DNA from: Xanthobacteraceae bacterium
GTDB lineage: Bacteria > Pseudomonadota > Alphaproteobacteria > Rhizobiales > Xanthobacteraceae
Assembly: GCA_030043285.1 (NCBI GenBank)
Contig: JASHXZ010000374.1
Span: 1 to 14,134 of the forward strand
Reading direction: 5' to 3'
DNA: 14,134 bases
A program made the position numbers and the translations under genes. Position 1 is the first letter of the stretch. Each line of letters opens with the position of its first letter. The notes under the pieces were generated by a model. The model saw only the letters and a program-made list of their open reading frames with translations, was not told where the DNA came from and searched no databases. This document shows positions 7,781 to 14,134 of this stretch, piece by piece.

Positions 7781-7938
7781 AAAGCCACAGGAAAGCCCCA
7801 GGCCTTGGAAGTGTACCGCGTCCGGCCAGAGGTTTCGCAATATGGCCGGCCTTGTGCGACGGGCGGCGAGGCCAAGCAAGCAATTCGGTGAACAGCCCAA
7901 AGTCAGCAAGCGCAACGATCAACCAAGGGACACTTGTC

Positions 7939-8433
7939 ATGGCGGAAGCCACAACTGCAACTCCTCCCAAGTCAAAGAGCAAGCCGACGAGCGCGTTCGA
8001 GATGCCGAAGTTTGAAATCCCGAAATTCGAGATTCCGAAGGTCGAGATGCCGGCGGCATTCCGTGAATTCGCCGAGCGCGGCGTCGCTCAGGCGAAGGAC
8101 ACCTACGAAAAGATGAAAGCGGTCGCCGAAGAGGCTACCGACGTGCTGGAGACCACCTATTCGACCGCCACTAGAGGCGCGTCCGATTACGGCCTGAAGG
8201 TGATCGAGGCGGCGCGCACCAACACCAATGCGGCGTTCGACTTTGCCGGCGAGCTGATCACGGCGAAGACGTTTTCGGAAGTCATTGAGCTGTCGAGCGC
8301 GCATGCGCGCAAGCAGTTCGAGGTCTTCGCCCTGCAGAGCAAGGAACTCAACACGCTGGCCCAGAAGGTTGCGACCGAGACCGCCGAGCCGATCAAGAAC
8401 GGCGTGAACAAGGCGTTCACCAAGGTCGCCTAA
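7939..8433 (+). CDS. Phasin family protein (second copy)
   Basis: This 164-residue phasin differs from its neighbour by an N-terminal extension: a Thr/Pro/Lys-rich opening, then four pentapeptide repeats at residues 20-39 (FEMPK, FEIPK, FEIPK, VEMPA). The helical phasin body follows: AAFREFAERGVAQAKDTYEKMKAVAEEATDVLETTY, GLKVIEAARTNTNAAFDFAGELITAKTFSEVIELSSAHARKQFEVFALQSKEL, ending in EPIKNGVNKAFTKVA. It should bind polyhydroxyalkanoate granules in the cytoplasm. The ATG at 7939 has AAGGGA at 7925-7930. The frame is open upstream to 7732, but that part would overlap the operator-like repeat and shows no phasin pattern. A strong intrinsic terminator lies 27 bases after the stop, so the unit appears monocistronic with its own promoter. 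Family assignment is firm. Confidence 0.92.
   Translation: MAEATTATPPKSKSKPTSAFEMPKFEIPKFEIPKVEMPAAFREFAERGVAQAKDTYEKMKAVAEEATDVLETTYSTATRGASDYGLKVIEAARTNTNAAFDFAGELITAKTFSEVIELSSAHARKQFEVFALQSKELNTLAQKVATETAEPIKNGVNKAFTKVA
7996..8055 (+). repeat. Four 15-bp repeats coding for (F/V)E(I/M)P(K/A) in the second phasin
   Basis: Four consecutive 15-base units (7996-8010, 8011-8025, 8026-8040, 8041-8055) encode FEMPK, FEIPK, FEIPK and VEMPA. The codons vary at third positions (for example ATG, ATC and ATT at the third codon) while the peptide is kept, which suggests selection on the protein rather than recent slippage. Confidence 0.85.
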
Positions 8434-8460
8434 AGCGACCGGTCTGCGCGCATCGAGGGG

Positions 8461-8490
8461 AAGCCCGGGCCTGGCCCGGGCTTTTGCTTT
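8461..8490 (+). terminator. Intrinsic terminator after the second phasin gene
   Basis: AAGCCCGGG (8461-8469) pairs perfectly with CCCGGGCTT (8475-8483) around the 5-base loop CCTGG. A T-rich tail, TTTTGCTTTT, overlaps and follows the stem end. This is a textbook Rho-independent terminator placed 27 bases after the phasin stop and before the tRNA gene. Confidence 0.88.
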
Positions 8491-8574
8491 TGGGCGGGCG
8501 CGGCACGATTGCGGCCGTCTTGCCAAAGCCAAGCCCGGCTCATAGGTTGCCGGCGTTTCCTTCGTGGAAACCGT

Positions 8575-8651
8575 GCAGCTGTAGCTCAGTTGGTTAGAGC
8601 GCCTGACTGTGGATCAGGAGGTCGGTAGTTCGAATCTACCCAGCTGTACCA
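8575..8651 (+). tRNA. tRNA-His (GTG anticodon)
   Basis: A full cloverleaf can be drawn. Acceptor GCAGCTG (8575-8581) pairs with CAGCTGT (8641-8647). The D-arm begins GCTCAGTTGG, the anticodon stem CCTGA/TCAGG encloses loop CTGTGGA with anticodon GTG, and the T-arm is GGTAG-TTCGAAT-CTACC. The discriminator is A, followed by an encoded CCA. The first acceptor pair is G1:U72. The base before it is T, so no G at -1 is encoded; most bacterial tRNA-His genes do encode one. This matches the known alphaproteobacterial clade in which the G-1 identity element was lost together with a change to A73. It stands between the phasin terminator and a compositionally different region, a common insertion point for mobile DNA. 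Confidence 0.95.
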
Positions 8652-8652
8652 G

Positions 8653-8685
8653 TCAAGATCTTGAATTATCGATATTAATATATCG
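8653..8685. other. Two perfect palindromes in an A/T-rich junction right after tRNA-His
   Basis: TCAAGATCTTGA (8653-8664) is a perfect 12-bp palindrome. CGATAT-TAAT-ATATCG (8670-8685) is a perfect 16-bp one. They begin one base after the tRNA CCA. The A/T-richness contrasts sharply with DNA on the left. They may be tRNA 3' processing or termination structures, operator sites, or remains of an integration junction; the sequence does not decide. No second copy of the tRNA 3' end was found in the window. Confidence 0.5.
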
Positions 8686-8707
8686 CGACGAGCCAGGCTT
8701 CTCACCG

Positions 8708-9666
8708 GTGATTTTTGGGCCGTCCACGCAATCCTCGGCATCCCCTAGACCGTCGCCCGGCCGATTGCCGCCCAAGATTTCCCTTGTCATCTGCAGCCGC
8801 AACCGGGTTGGCCAACTTGCCGCGATGCTCGGTAAGTTAAATTTGGCGGACCTGACGCGAAACGCGATCGAGGTGAATCTTGTCGACAGCGCTTCAACCG
8901 ACTCCACCTACGAGATCATGCGCGAGTTCAAGAAAGGAAACAGTTTCCCCGTCAACATCGCTCAAGCCGAGCGCCCGGGGCTTGGTTTGGCACGGAACAT
9001 CGGCATCAAGATTGCGTCGGGTGACGTGATCGTCTTTACCGACGACGATTGCTATATCGACGCGAACTATTTCACCAATCTAGCGCTGCTGTGGGACGGA
9101 CGGTCGTTCCAATACGGCGGCGGCCAGATCCTCATGTACGATGAGAGTCTCGATCCCCGCGTCGCAAGAATGACGATTGCGCGTTGGCTGGAGATTCCGC
9201 CCAACAGAATTCTTGCCGCAGGCTCCATACAGGGCGCAAACATGTTCTTCGGCCGGGAGGTGTTTGAGCGGGCGGGACTGTTCAATGAGAATATGGAGCA
9301 GGAACGCCATTTGCGTGCGAGGACATCGAAATGGCCACGCGCGCTTCCATGCATGGCCTTCGCGGTGTGCTGCTGCCAGAGCTGAAGGTCCTGCATGATC
9401 ACGGTCGCAAGCGTGGATCGCCCGAGGCCGACCGGACTGTAGAGGGTTACGAGCTTGGACGGGGCGCTTATTATGCGTCGCTGGTTGTCGCGGGATACCT
9501 GCAGCGCTCGAAACTGCCAAACTTGGCAAGGCTGCCCCGCGAGATGGAGGGCGCGCAGCGCTACTTCGAATCCCTAGCTCACGACGATCGAATAAAACGA
9601 GCTGAAATCGAGCCAGGCCAAGATGGCCCGCAGCGTCCAAGTCCCACACGCTCCAAGGGGGAATGA
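8708..9666 (+). pseudogene. Family 2 glycosyltransferase interrupted by a one-base frameshift
   Basis: The product would be a cytoplasmic or membrane-associated GT-A glycosyltransferase of about 319 residues moving a sugar from a nucleotide donor. The first frame carries PPKISLVICSRNRVGQLAAML (GT2 opening), VDSASTDSTYEIMREF, the metal-binding acidic motif FTDDDCYID, and SIQGANMFFGREVFERAGLFNEN. After base 9292 the homology continues in the frame one base earlier: GAGTPFACEDIEMATRASMHG, holding the catalytic-base ED motif, then LRGVLLPELKVLHDHGRKRG to the stop at 9666. Losing one base near 9293-9295 explains the break; the unshifted frame ends at 9385. I see no strong start; GTG 8708 or TTG 8765 are candidates, both downstream of the tRNA. 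Codon use is less G/C-biased than on the left. It may be a real pseudogene or a sequencing error. Confidence 0.8.
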
Positions 9667-9769
9667 ATCGATACCTCAGAGCGAAAGCGCTACAAACGCG
9701 CCACCCGAAGCCGCTAAGGCGCCGCCAATCGGAATATTGGGGTCGGCTTCTGAACCCTCAAGGTCGTCA

Positions 9770-10615
9770 ATGCGATATAACGAGCAGCAAATCAGCAGCG
9801 AGCTATTAGATCAACAGCCGTGTCCGGTTCGCGCCAAGGTTTTCGTCTGCTCCACGCCCCGGACCGGAAGCTACTTCTTGTGCCGAGCGATGATCCACCA
9901 TGGTATCGGCATTCCGCACGAGTATTTTCACTTCTTGCACGCGGCCGCGATCGGACCGCGCGTCGGCATCGGCGCGCTGCGGAATGGGTGGCTATTAAAG
10001 ACGGATTCCGGGGCACGGCAGGCTTACATCAAGGAGGTCATGAATCGGCGAACCATCAACGGTATCTTCAGCGCGAAGGTTCAATGGTGGGAATTGGCGA
10101 ACTTCCTGAATAACCCGGAAGGCATCGAGCTATTGCAAAGCGGCCACTTTTTGTACCTTTATCGCGAGGACCTTCTGGCCCAGGCGATCTCACTTCACAT
10201 CAGCTATCAGACCGGCCGCTGGGGCTTCGATGATCTGGTCACTTCGGAGCCTCGCTCCGAACCGAATTTTCTGGATAATGCATCGATCAATAAATATCTG
10301 GAAGAAATTTCTGCGCACGACATGAACTGGCGCAGGTTCTTTGCCCGCAATCAGATATCGCCTCTCGCCGTTTCATACGAAAGCCTGATAGCCGACACCG
10401 GCAGTGTGTTGCGCGCGATGGTGGAGTCCTTCAGTTTAGAGGTTTCCTCAACCGACTTCGGGTATGCGGAGGAAAGATCGATAGACCCTCGCGCCCCTCG
10501 CGTGCCGCCAGTATCCGAGATCAAGGCCCACTTCCTGAACGCGCATCGACGCGTATTCCAGGCGCCGCAAGCTGCTATCAAGACAACCGTGCGGCAGACC
10601 GATACCCAGGCCTGA
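9770..10615 (+). CDS. Stf0-type sulfotransferase
   Basis: This protein would transfer a sulfuryl group from PAPS to a hydroxyl, most likely on a glycan or glycolipid. Trehalose 2-sulfotransferase of mycobacteria is the known Stf0 example. The visible features are the 5'-phosphosulfate loop CSTPRTGSYFLC (residues 27-38), GIPHEYFHF (about 47-55) matching the Stf0 'G.P.E.F' block, an IFSAKVQWW segment, and LYREDLLAQAISLHISYQTGRW, the Stf0 3'-phosphate and substrate region. I choose ATG 9770 (281 residues), with AAGG six bases upstream, because it places the PAPS loop near the N-terminus as in the family. The frame is open back to ATG 9623, inside the end of the glycosyltransferase, but adds 49 low-complexity residues. 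Local GC is low (37% over 10261-10320). Pairing with the glycosyltransferase suggests a sulfated surface sugar. Confidence 0.85.
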   Translation: MRYNEQQISSELLDQQPCPVRAKVFVCSTPRTGSYFLCRAMIHHGIGIPHEYFHFLHAAAIGPRVGIGALRNGWLLKTDSGARQAYIKEVMNRRTINGIFSAKVQWWELANFLNNPEGIELLQSGHFLYLYREDLLAQAISLHISYQTGRWGFDDLVTSEPRSEPNFLDNASINKYLEEISAHDMNWRRFFARNQISPLAVSYESLIADTGSVLRAMVESFSLEVSSTDFGYAEERSIDPRAPRVPPVSEIKAHFLNAHRRVFQAPQAAIKTTVRQTDTQA

Positions 10616-10634
10616 CGGCGCTCGGCTCCGCTTA

Positions 10635-11522
10635 TCAGCCGGCGTGCGGGCTCTTGCGCAAAGCGAAATGATGGCGCTTGTGCCAAACGACGCGATGGCC
10701 GTCGCGGTGTGCGAGGCGGTGATGTTTCTTGTTCAGTGCGACGTGGTGTTTTTCGCTCAGCGCGGCTTGCTGCGTATTTGCCCCGCCGCGGTGCGAAATG
10801 TATTCCTTGCCGTCAATCGGTCCGACATGGGGCGCGTCGCGATCGAGGTACGGCCGGCCGATGCCAAAATCCTTGCCGTGCGCGTCGATCCACTTCCACA
10901 ATTCTTGGCTTGACGCCCAGCGCTCGGCGCGCGTTGCGCCTTTGACGCTGACCAGATCGGCCGCAAGGCCGTGGCCGTAGCCGCCGTGGCGGCTGCCGCC
11001 GTGATACGAATTGTCGGCCCGCGCCTTTTGGCCGGCGGCGAGCGTTTGCCGATAGTCGTCGCGGAACGCGCTGGTGATGCCCGGTTCGAGCCCCGCCGCA
11101 TCCATGGCGCGTAGCGCGCGGTAGAGCGTCACCCGGAAGGCGCGGTCCATGCCGCCGATCACGTAATCGCTGAGCGAGAGCCCGGCGTGCTGGGCGGCGG
11201 CCGGATCCTTCCAGGCAAAGTCTTCCGCGACCAGCGTGGTGAAGGTTTTGGTAACGGTCCTGACCTTGCCCTTGCGCTTGATTTTCACCTTGCGCCGTTC
11301 CGGCACCTTGATGGTGTCGAGCTTCGGCGTGCGCTCGTAAATCGACCACAGATAGCTGTCGATGCAGGCCTGCTGCGCTGCACATTGGTCATCCGCGTCG
11401 ATCGCGCCGGATCTGTCGAGTGCGCCGAGCATGACGTTCGGTGCGGCGAGCGCGGCGCCGATGGACAAGACCATCGCCAAGCTGCTGCTTGCCGAGCAGC
11501 CAAGAGCGCGCACGAATCGCAT
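10635..11522 (-). CDS. Secreted M15/LAS peptidase-like protein with His/Lys-rich tail
   Basis: This 295-residue exported protein has a signal peptide at residues 1-26 (VRALGCSASSSLAMVLSIGAALA). The middle part resembles D-alanyl-D-alanine carboxypeptidase-like M15 peptidases: ITSAFRDDYRQ (149-159), SRHGGYGHGLAADLVSV (177-193), LWKWIDAHGKDFGIGRPYLDRDAPHVGP (208-235). The usual zinc motif SxHxxGxAxD is imperfect: aligned on Asp189, the expected His position is Tyr182, with His179 and His184 nearby, so activity is uncertain. Residues about 79-96 are a basic stretch (VKIKRKGKVRTVTKTF). The C-terminus has three [KR]HHxxL-like repeats and many His. The ATG at 11522 is chosen over an upstream one at 11597 because a strong GGGGAGGGGG precedes it and the signal peptide follows directly. 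It converges on the sulfotransferase gene with a 19-base gap. A periplasmic cell-wall role is likely. Confidence 0.75.
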   Translation of the reverse strand: MRFVRALGCSASSSLAMVLSIGAALAAPNVMLGALDRSGAIDADDQCAAQQACIDSYLWSIYERTPKLDTIKVPERRKVKIKRKGKVRTVTKTFTTLVAEDFAWKDPAAAQHAGLSLSDYVIGGMDRAFRVTLYRALRAMDAAGLEPGITSAFRDDYRQTLAAGQKARADNSYHGGSRHGGYGHGLAADLVSVKGATRAERWASSQELWKWIDAHGKDFGIGRPYLDRDAPHVGPIDGKEYISHRGGANTQQAALSEKHHVALNKKHHRLAHRDGHRVVWHKRHHFALRKSPHAG

Positions 11523-11815
11523 CGTGCCCCCTCCCCATTTCCCCATCCGGCAGTATGGCGAAACAAGGAGAGTCGGCAAGTTGTTGTTATGGAACAAAGT
11601 TCCAATTGTGGAAAAGCGCCAGCACCGGCGTGCCGAGCTGGGCCGGCTGCACCTGCCAGGAGGACGCGATCAAGCGCGCCTGATCTTTACAAAAAAGCCA
11701 CTGTCTCTGTTCAGCGATATTTTACCTTACGCGAAGGTCGCCGCGGCAAGCGATGGCCCCTTAGCTATTATCTTTTATCACGTCGGTTCGGACATGATCC
11801 ATTGCAGCGGATTGC
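11523..11815. other. Divergent intergenic region (no gene recognised)
   Basis: These 293 bases separate the leftward peptidase-like gene from the rightward GNAT/ATP-grasp gene and must hold both promoters. GGAAC-AAA-GTTCC (11591-11603) is a perfect small dyad on the side of the peptidase-like gene. An A/T-rich stretch at about 11685-11785 contains TATTTT and TATTAT boxes that could serve the rightward gene, but I find no well-spaced -35. Short open frames here have no recognisable pattern. Confidence 0.5.
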
Positions 11816-14134
11816 GTGACCGGCGCCACACCATTGACGGCCCCGCGGAGTGCGGCTCTGGCGTTTGACGCCCGCGCCGATGCGGCGGCGCGTCGCCCGG
11901 ATTTGGCGACCGAAGCGTCGCCTCCGCTCAATCTCTCGATCTATCAAGGGTTGGACGCCGTCGAAGCGCTGTGGCGCCGTTTCGAGCGTGTTGCCGATTG
12001 CACGCCGTACCAGACCTTCGACTGGCTTGCGGCCTGGCAGCGCCATGTCGGTGTGTGCGACGGCGCGCGTCCGGTCATCGCGGTGGCGGCGTTTGCCGAC
12101 GGCGAGCCGGCGTTTTTGCTGCCGCTCGCAGTCGAGCCTTCGTACGCCTCACGGCGGCTGTGCTGGCTTGGTCAGGATCTCAACGACTACAACGCGCCGC
12201 TTCTCGCCAAGGATTTTTCGCAGCGCGTTACTGCCGAATGCTTTCTTGCCGCCTGGCGCGTGCTGCAGGCGCGCATCCGGCACGAGCCGGCGCTGCGCTA
12301 CGATTGGATCGAGCTGGAAAAGATGCCGCCGCTGGTCGGCGGCCAGGCCAATCCGTTCTGTCAGCTCGCCACTGCCGCCAATCCAAGCGGGGCTCATGCG
12401 ACCGCGCTGGGCACCGAGTGGAAGCAATTTTATGCCGACAAGCGCTCGTCGGCGACGCGCCGCCGCGACCGCACCAAACGCAAGCATTTATCGCAGTTCG
12501 GCACCGTCGAGTTTGTGACCGACACCGCCGCGTCGGACATCGCGCGAACGCTGCAAATCCTGATGCAGCAGAAGATCCGGCACTTTGCGCAGCGGGGCAT
12601 CCCCGATATGTTTGGGCGGCCGGGCTGGCGCGAATTTTTCCTCAATGTCGCCGCCAACCCGGCAACCCGGCATCTCGTTCACGTCAGCCGCGTTCAGATC
12701 GGCGAGCACTGCGCGGCGGCCAATCTCGGCCTGGCGTTCGGCGGCGCCTATTACCACATGCTGGCCAGCTACGACGACGGCGAGCTGTCGCGCTACGGGC
12801 CCGGTGCGCTGCATCTGCGCGAGCTCCTTGCCTACGCGATCGGCCGCGGCCTGCGGCGCTTCGATTTCACCATCGGGGACGAGCCGTACAAGCGCGAATG
12901 GTCCGACAGCGCCGTCACGTTGTTGGATCATCGCGCGGTTGCCACATTGCGGGGCTGGCCGGCGTTCTGCCGCGCCGCGCTGCTGCGTCCGATCAAGCGC
13001 TTCATCAAACAAACGCCGTGGGCATGGCGGGTGGTTTCGCATGCCCGGGCGCGGCTCGGGCCGCTGGTGCGTGGCGCGTCGCCGTCGGCACAGGTCGCTG
13101 CGCCCGCCGCTTCGCCTGCCTCGCCGGTGAGCGTGCCGCGGCTCGCCTGCGTCATGGGCGACATGGATTTGCTGCGCCCGCTGGCAGTGTCGGGCATCCG
13201 CTGCGCTGTCGTCACTCGCCCAGGTTCAGCCTCGCTTTATTCGCGTTATGCGCAAGCGCGTCTGCCATGGGACGAATCTTCCGAAAGTGACGAAGTGCTG
13301 GCGGACAAGCTCGTGGCCTTCGCGCGCGCGCAAACAGCTCCGCCGGTGTTGTTCTACGAGGAAGACCCGCAGCTGCTGATGATCTCGCGGTATCGCGACC
13401 GATTGGCGCCGGCGTTCCGCTTCATCATCGCCGACGCCGAACTTGTCGAGAATTTGGTCGATAAGGGACGCTTTCAGACGTTGGCCGAGCGTTACGGCCT
13501 GCCGGTGCCGCCGGCGCGGCGTTTTCATCCCGCAACCCAAGATCCCGACCGGCTGGAGCTGCGCTTCCCGATCATCTTTAAGCCGCTGACGCGGCTGGCG
13601 CGCTGGAACGATACTGCCGGCCTGAACAAGGCGTTTGCGGCCGAGAGCCCGCAGGCGCTGCGGGCGCTATGGCCGCAGCTCGTTGCGCTCGACGTCGAGC
13701 TTCTGGCACAGCAGCTTGTTCCGGGCGCAGAGGCGCAAATCGAGAGTTATCATTGTTATATCGATCCCGATGGCGACATCGCGGCTGAATTCACCGGCCG
13801 CAAGATCCGAACTTGGCCGCCGGCCTTCGGCCACACGACCGCGCTCGAGATCACGGACGCCGCGGACGTGCGGCACGAGGGTCGCGGCATCGCCGAGCGC
13901 ATCGGGCTGACCGGCGTCGCCAAGTTCGATTTCAAGCGCGACGCCGCGGGCGCGCTGCACCTGTTGGAGATCAATCCGCGATTTACGCTGTGGCATCATC
14001 CGGCGGCGCTTGCCGGCCTCAACATTCCGGCGCTGGTCTATGCCGATCTGACCGGAACGCCGCGGCCACCGATTCGGCCGGCGCGAGTGGGTGTACGCTG
14101 GTGCCGCGCCTGGAACGATTTTCCCGCCGCCCGA
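11816..14134 (+). CDS. Fusion of CelD/BcsL-like GNAT acyltransferase and ATP-grasp ligase (3' end outside window)
   Basis: The frame is open for 773 codons with no stop before the window ends. Part 1 (about residues 38-405) is a CelD/BcsL-type GNAT/FemAB-like acyltransferase: LNLSIYQGLDAVEALWRRF, TPYQTFDWLAAW (63-74), WKQFYADKRSSATRRRDRTKRKH (about 204-226), YYHMLASYD and LRRFDFTIGDEPYKREWSD. A Pro/Ala/Ser linker (about 425-440) leads to part 2, an ATP-grasp domain (from 442, RLACVMGDMDLLRPL) with IADAELVENLVDKGRF, PIIFKPLTR (from 585) and EINPRFTLWHHP (718-729). The latter holds the Mg/ATP-binding Glu and Asn. Part 1 would acylate an amine or hydroxyl; part 2 would join a carboxylate to an amine using ATP. 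Starts: GTG 11816 or TTG 11834, as a stop at 11795-11797 limits the frame; neither has a strong ribosome site. The substrate is unknown; surface-polysaccharide modification is inferred. Confidence 0.85.
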   Translation, partial: MTGATPLTAPRSAALAFDARADAAARRPDLATEASPPLNLSIYQGLDAVEALWRRFERVADCTPYQTFDWLAAWQRHVGVCDGARPVIAVAAFADGEPAFLLPLAVEPSYASRRLCWLGQDLNDYNAPLLAKDFSQRVTAECFLAAWRVLQARIRHEPALRYDWIELEKMPPLVGGQANPFCQLATAANPSGAHATALGTEWKQFYADKRSSATRRRDRTKRKHLSQFGTVEFVTDTAASDIARTLQILMQQKIRHFAQRGIPDMFGRPGWREFFLNVAANPATRHLVHVSRVQIGEHCAAANLGLAFGGAYYHMLASYDDGELSRYGPGALHLRELLAYAIGRGLRRFDFTIGDEPYKREWSDSAVTLLDHRAVATLRGWPAFCRAALLRPIKRFIKQTPWAWRVVSHARARLGPLVRGASPSAQVAAPAASPASPVSVPRLACVMGDMDLLRPLAVSGIRCAVVTRPGSASLYSRYAQARLPWDESSESDEVLADKLVAFARAQTAPPVLFYEEDPQLLMISRYRDRLAPAFRFIIADAELVENLVDKGRFQTLAERYGLPVPPARRFHPATQDPDRLELRFPIIFKPLTRLARWNDTAGLNKAFAAESPQALRALWPQLVALDVELLAQQLVPGAEAQIESYHCYIDPDGDIAAEFTGRKIRTWPPAFGHTTALEITDAADVRHEGRGIAERIGLTGVAKFDFKRDAAGALHLLEINPRFTLWHHPAALAGLNIPALVYADLTGTPRPPIRPARVGVRWCRAWNDFPAAR

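Noticed and set aside
7732..7938. Extension of the second phasin to 7732
   Set aside because: It would translate the operator-like dyad and promoter. The phasin pattern and a good ribosome site belong to the ATG at 7939.
9566..9582. Possible attachment-site copy of the tRNA T-loop (TTCGAATC)
   Set aside because: Only eight contiguous bases match the tRNA and the flanks diverge, so this is chance-level and inside the glycosyltransferase coding sequence.
11591..11620. EcfG-type general stress promoter
   Set aside because: GGAAC is present, but no CGTT-like -10 occurs 16-18 bases downstream on either strand.
11971..13290. A 439-codon rightward open frame in another reading phase
   Set aside because: It is arginine/alanine-rich with no domain pattern, while the overlapping frame that starts at 11816 gives clear GNAT and ATP-grasp motifs through the window end. 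The long frame is a high-GC shadow.

Overview
The window looks like chromosomal DNA of an alphaproteobacterium of the Hyphomicrobiales (Bradyrhizobium/Pseudolabrys-like). The reasons are high GC with strong G/C third-position bias, phasin genes, a DUF1194 protein, a multi-PAS histidine kinase of a type common in this order, and a tRNA-His that has no encoded G at position -1. The genus is an inference.

Left part (1-7200). The 3' half of potH and a complete potI run rightwards: the two inner-membrane permeases of a polyamine-type ABC importer. Facing them, four genes read leftwards. In transcription order they are a multi-PAS sensor histidine kinase (7029-4642), a secreted VWA-like DUF1194 protein (4542-3805), an AsmA-family envelope protein (3619-1706) and a two-helix membrane protein, probably DUF6460 (1563-1309).

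Middle part (7030-8651). The region between the kinase and the first phasin holds an 18-bp hairpin-like palindrome and a 14-bp tandem repeat. Two phasin genes follow. The second has its own leader with a 13-6-13 inverted repeat next to promoter-like boxes, and ends at a strong intrinsic terminator. Phasins coat polyhydroxyalkanoate granules, so this is a carbon-storage locus. A tRNA-His gene comes next.

Right part (8652-14134). Right after the tRNA the base composition drops and the content becomes accessory: a family 2 glycosyltransferase broken by a one-base frameshift, a Stf0-type sulfotransferase, a convergent secreted peptidase-like protein of the M15/LAS type, and a long reading frame that leaves the window. 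That last frame (11816 to the end, 773 codons without a stop) joins a CelD/BcsL-like GNAT acyltransferase to an ATP-grasp ligase domain. Together these genes suggest modification of a surface glycan or a small secreted conjugate (glycosylation, sulfation, acylation and ATP-dependent ligation), probably acquired beside the tRNA. That reading is inference. The fusion protein and the frameshifted glycosyltransferase are the items most worth a second look.
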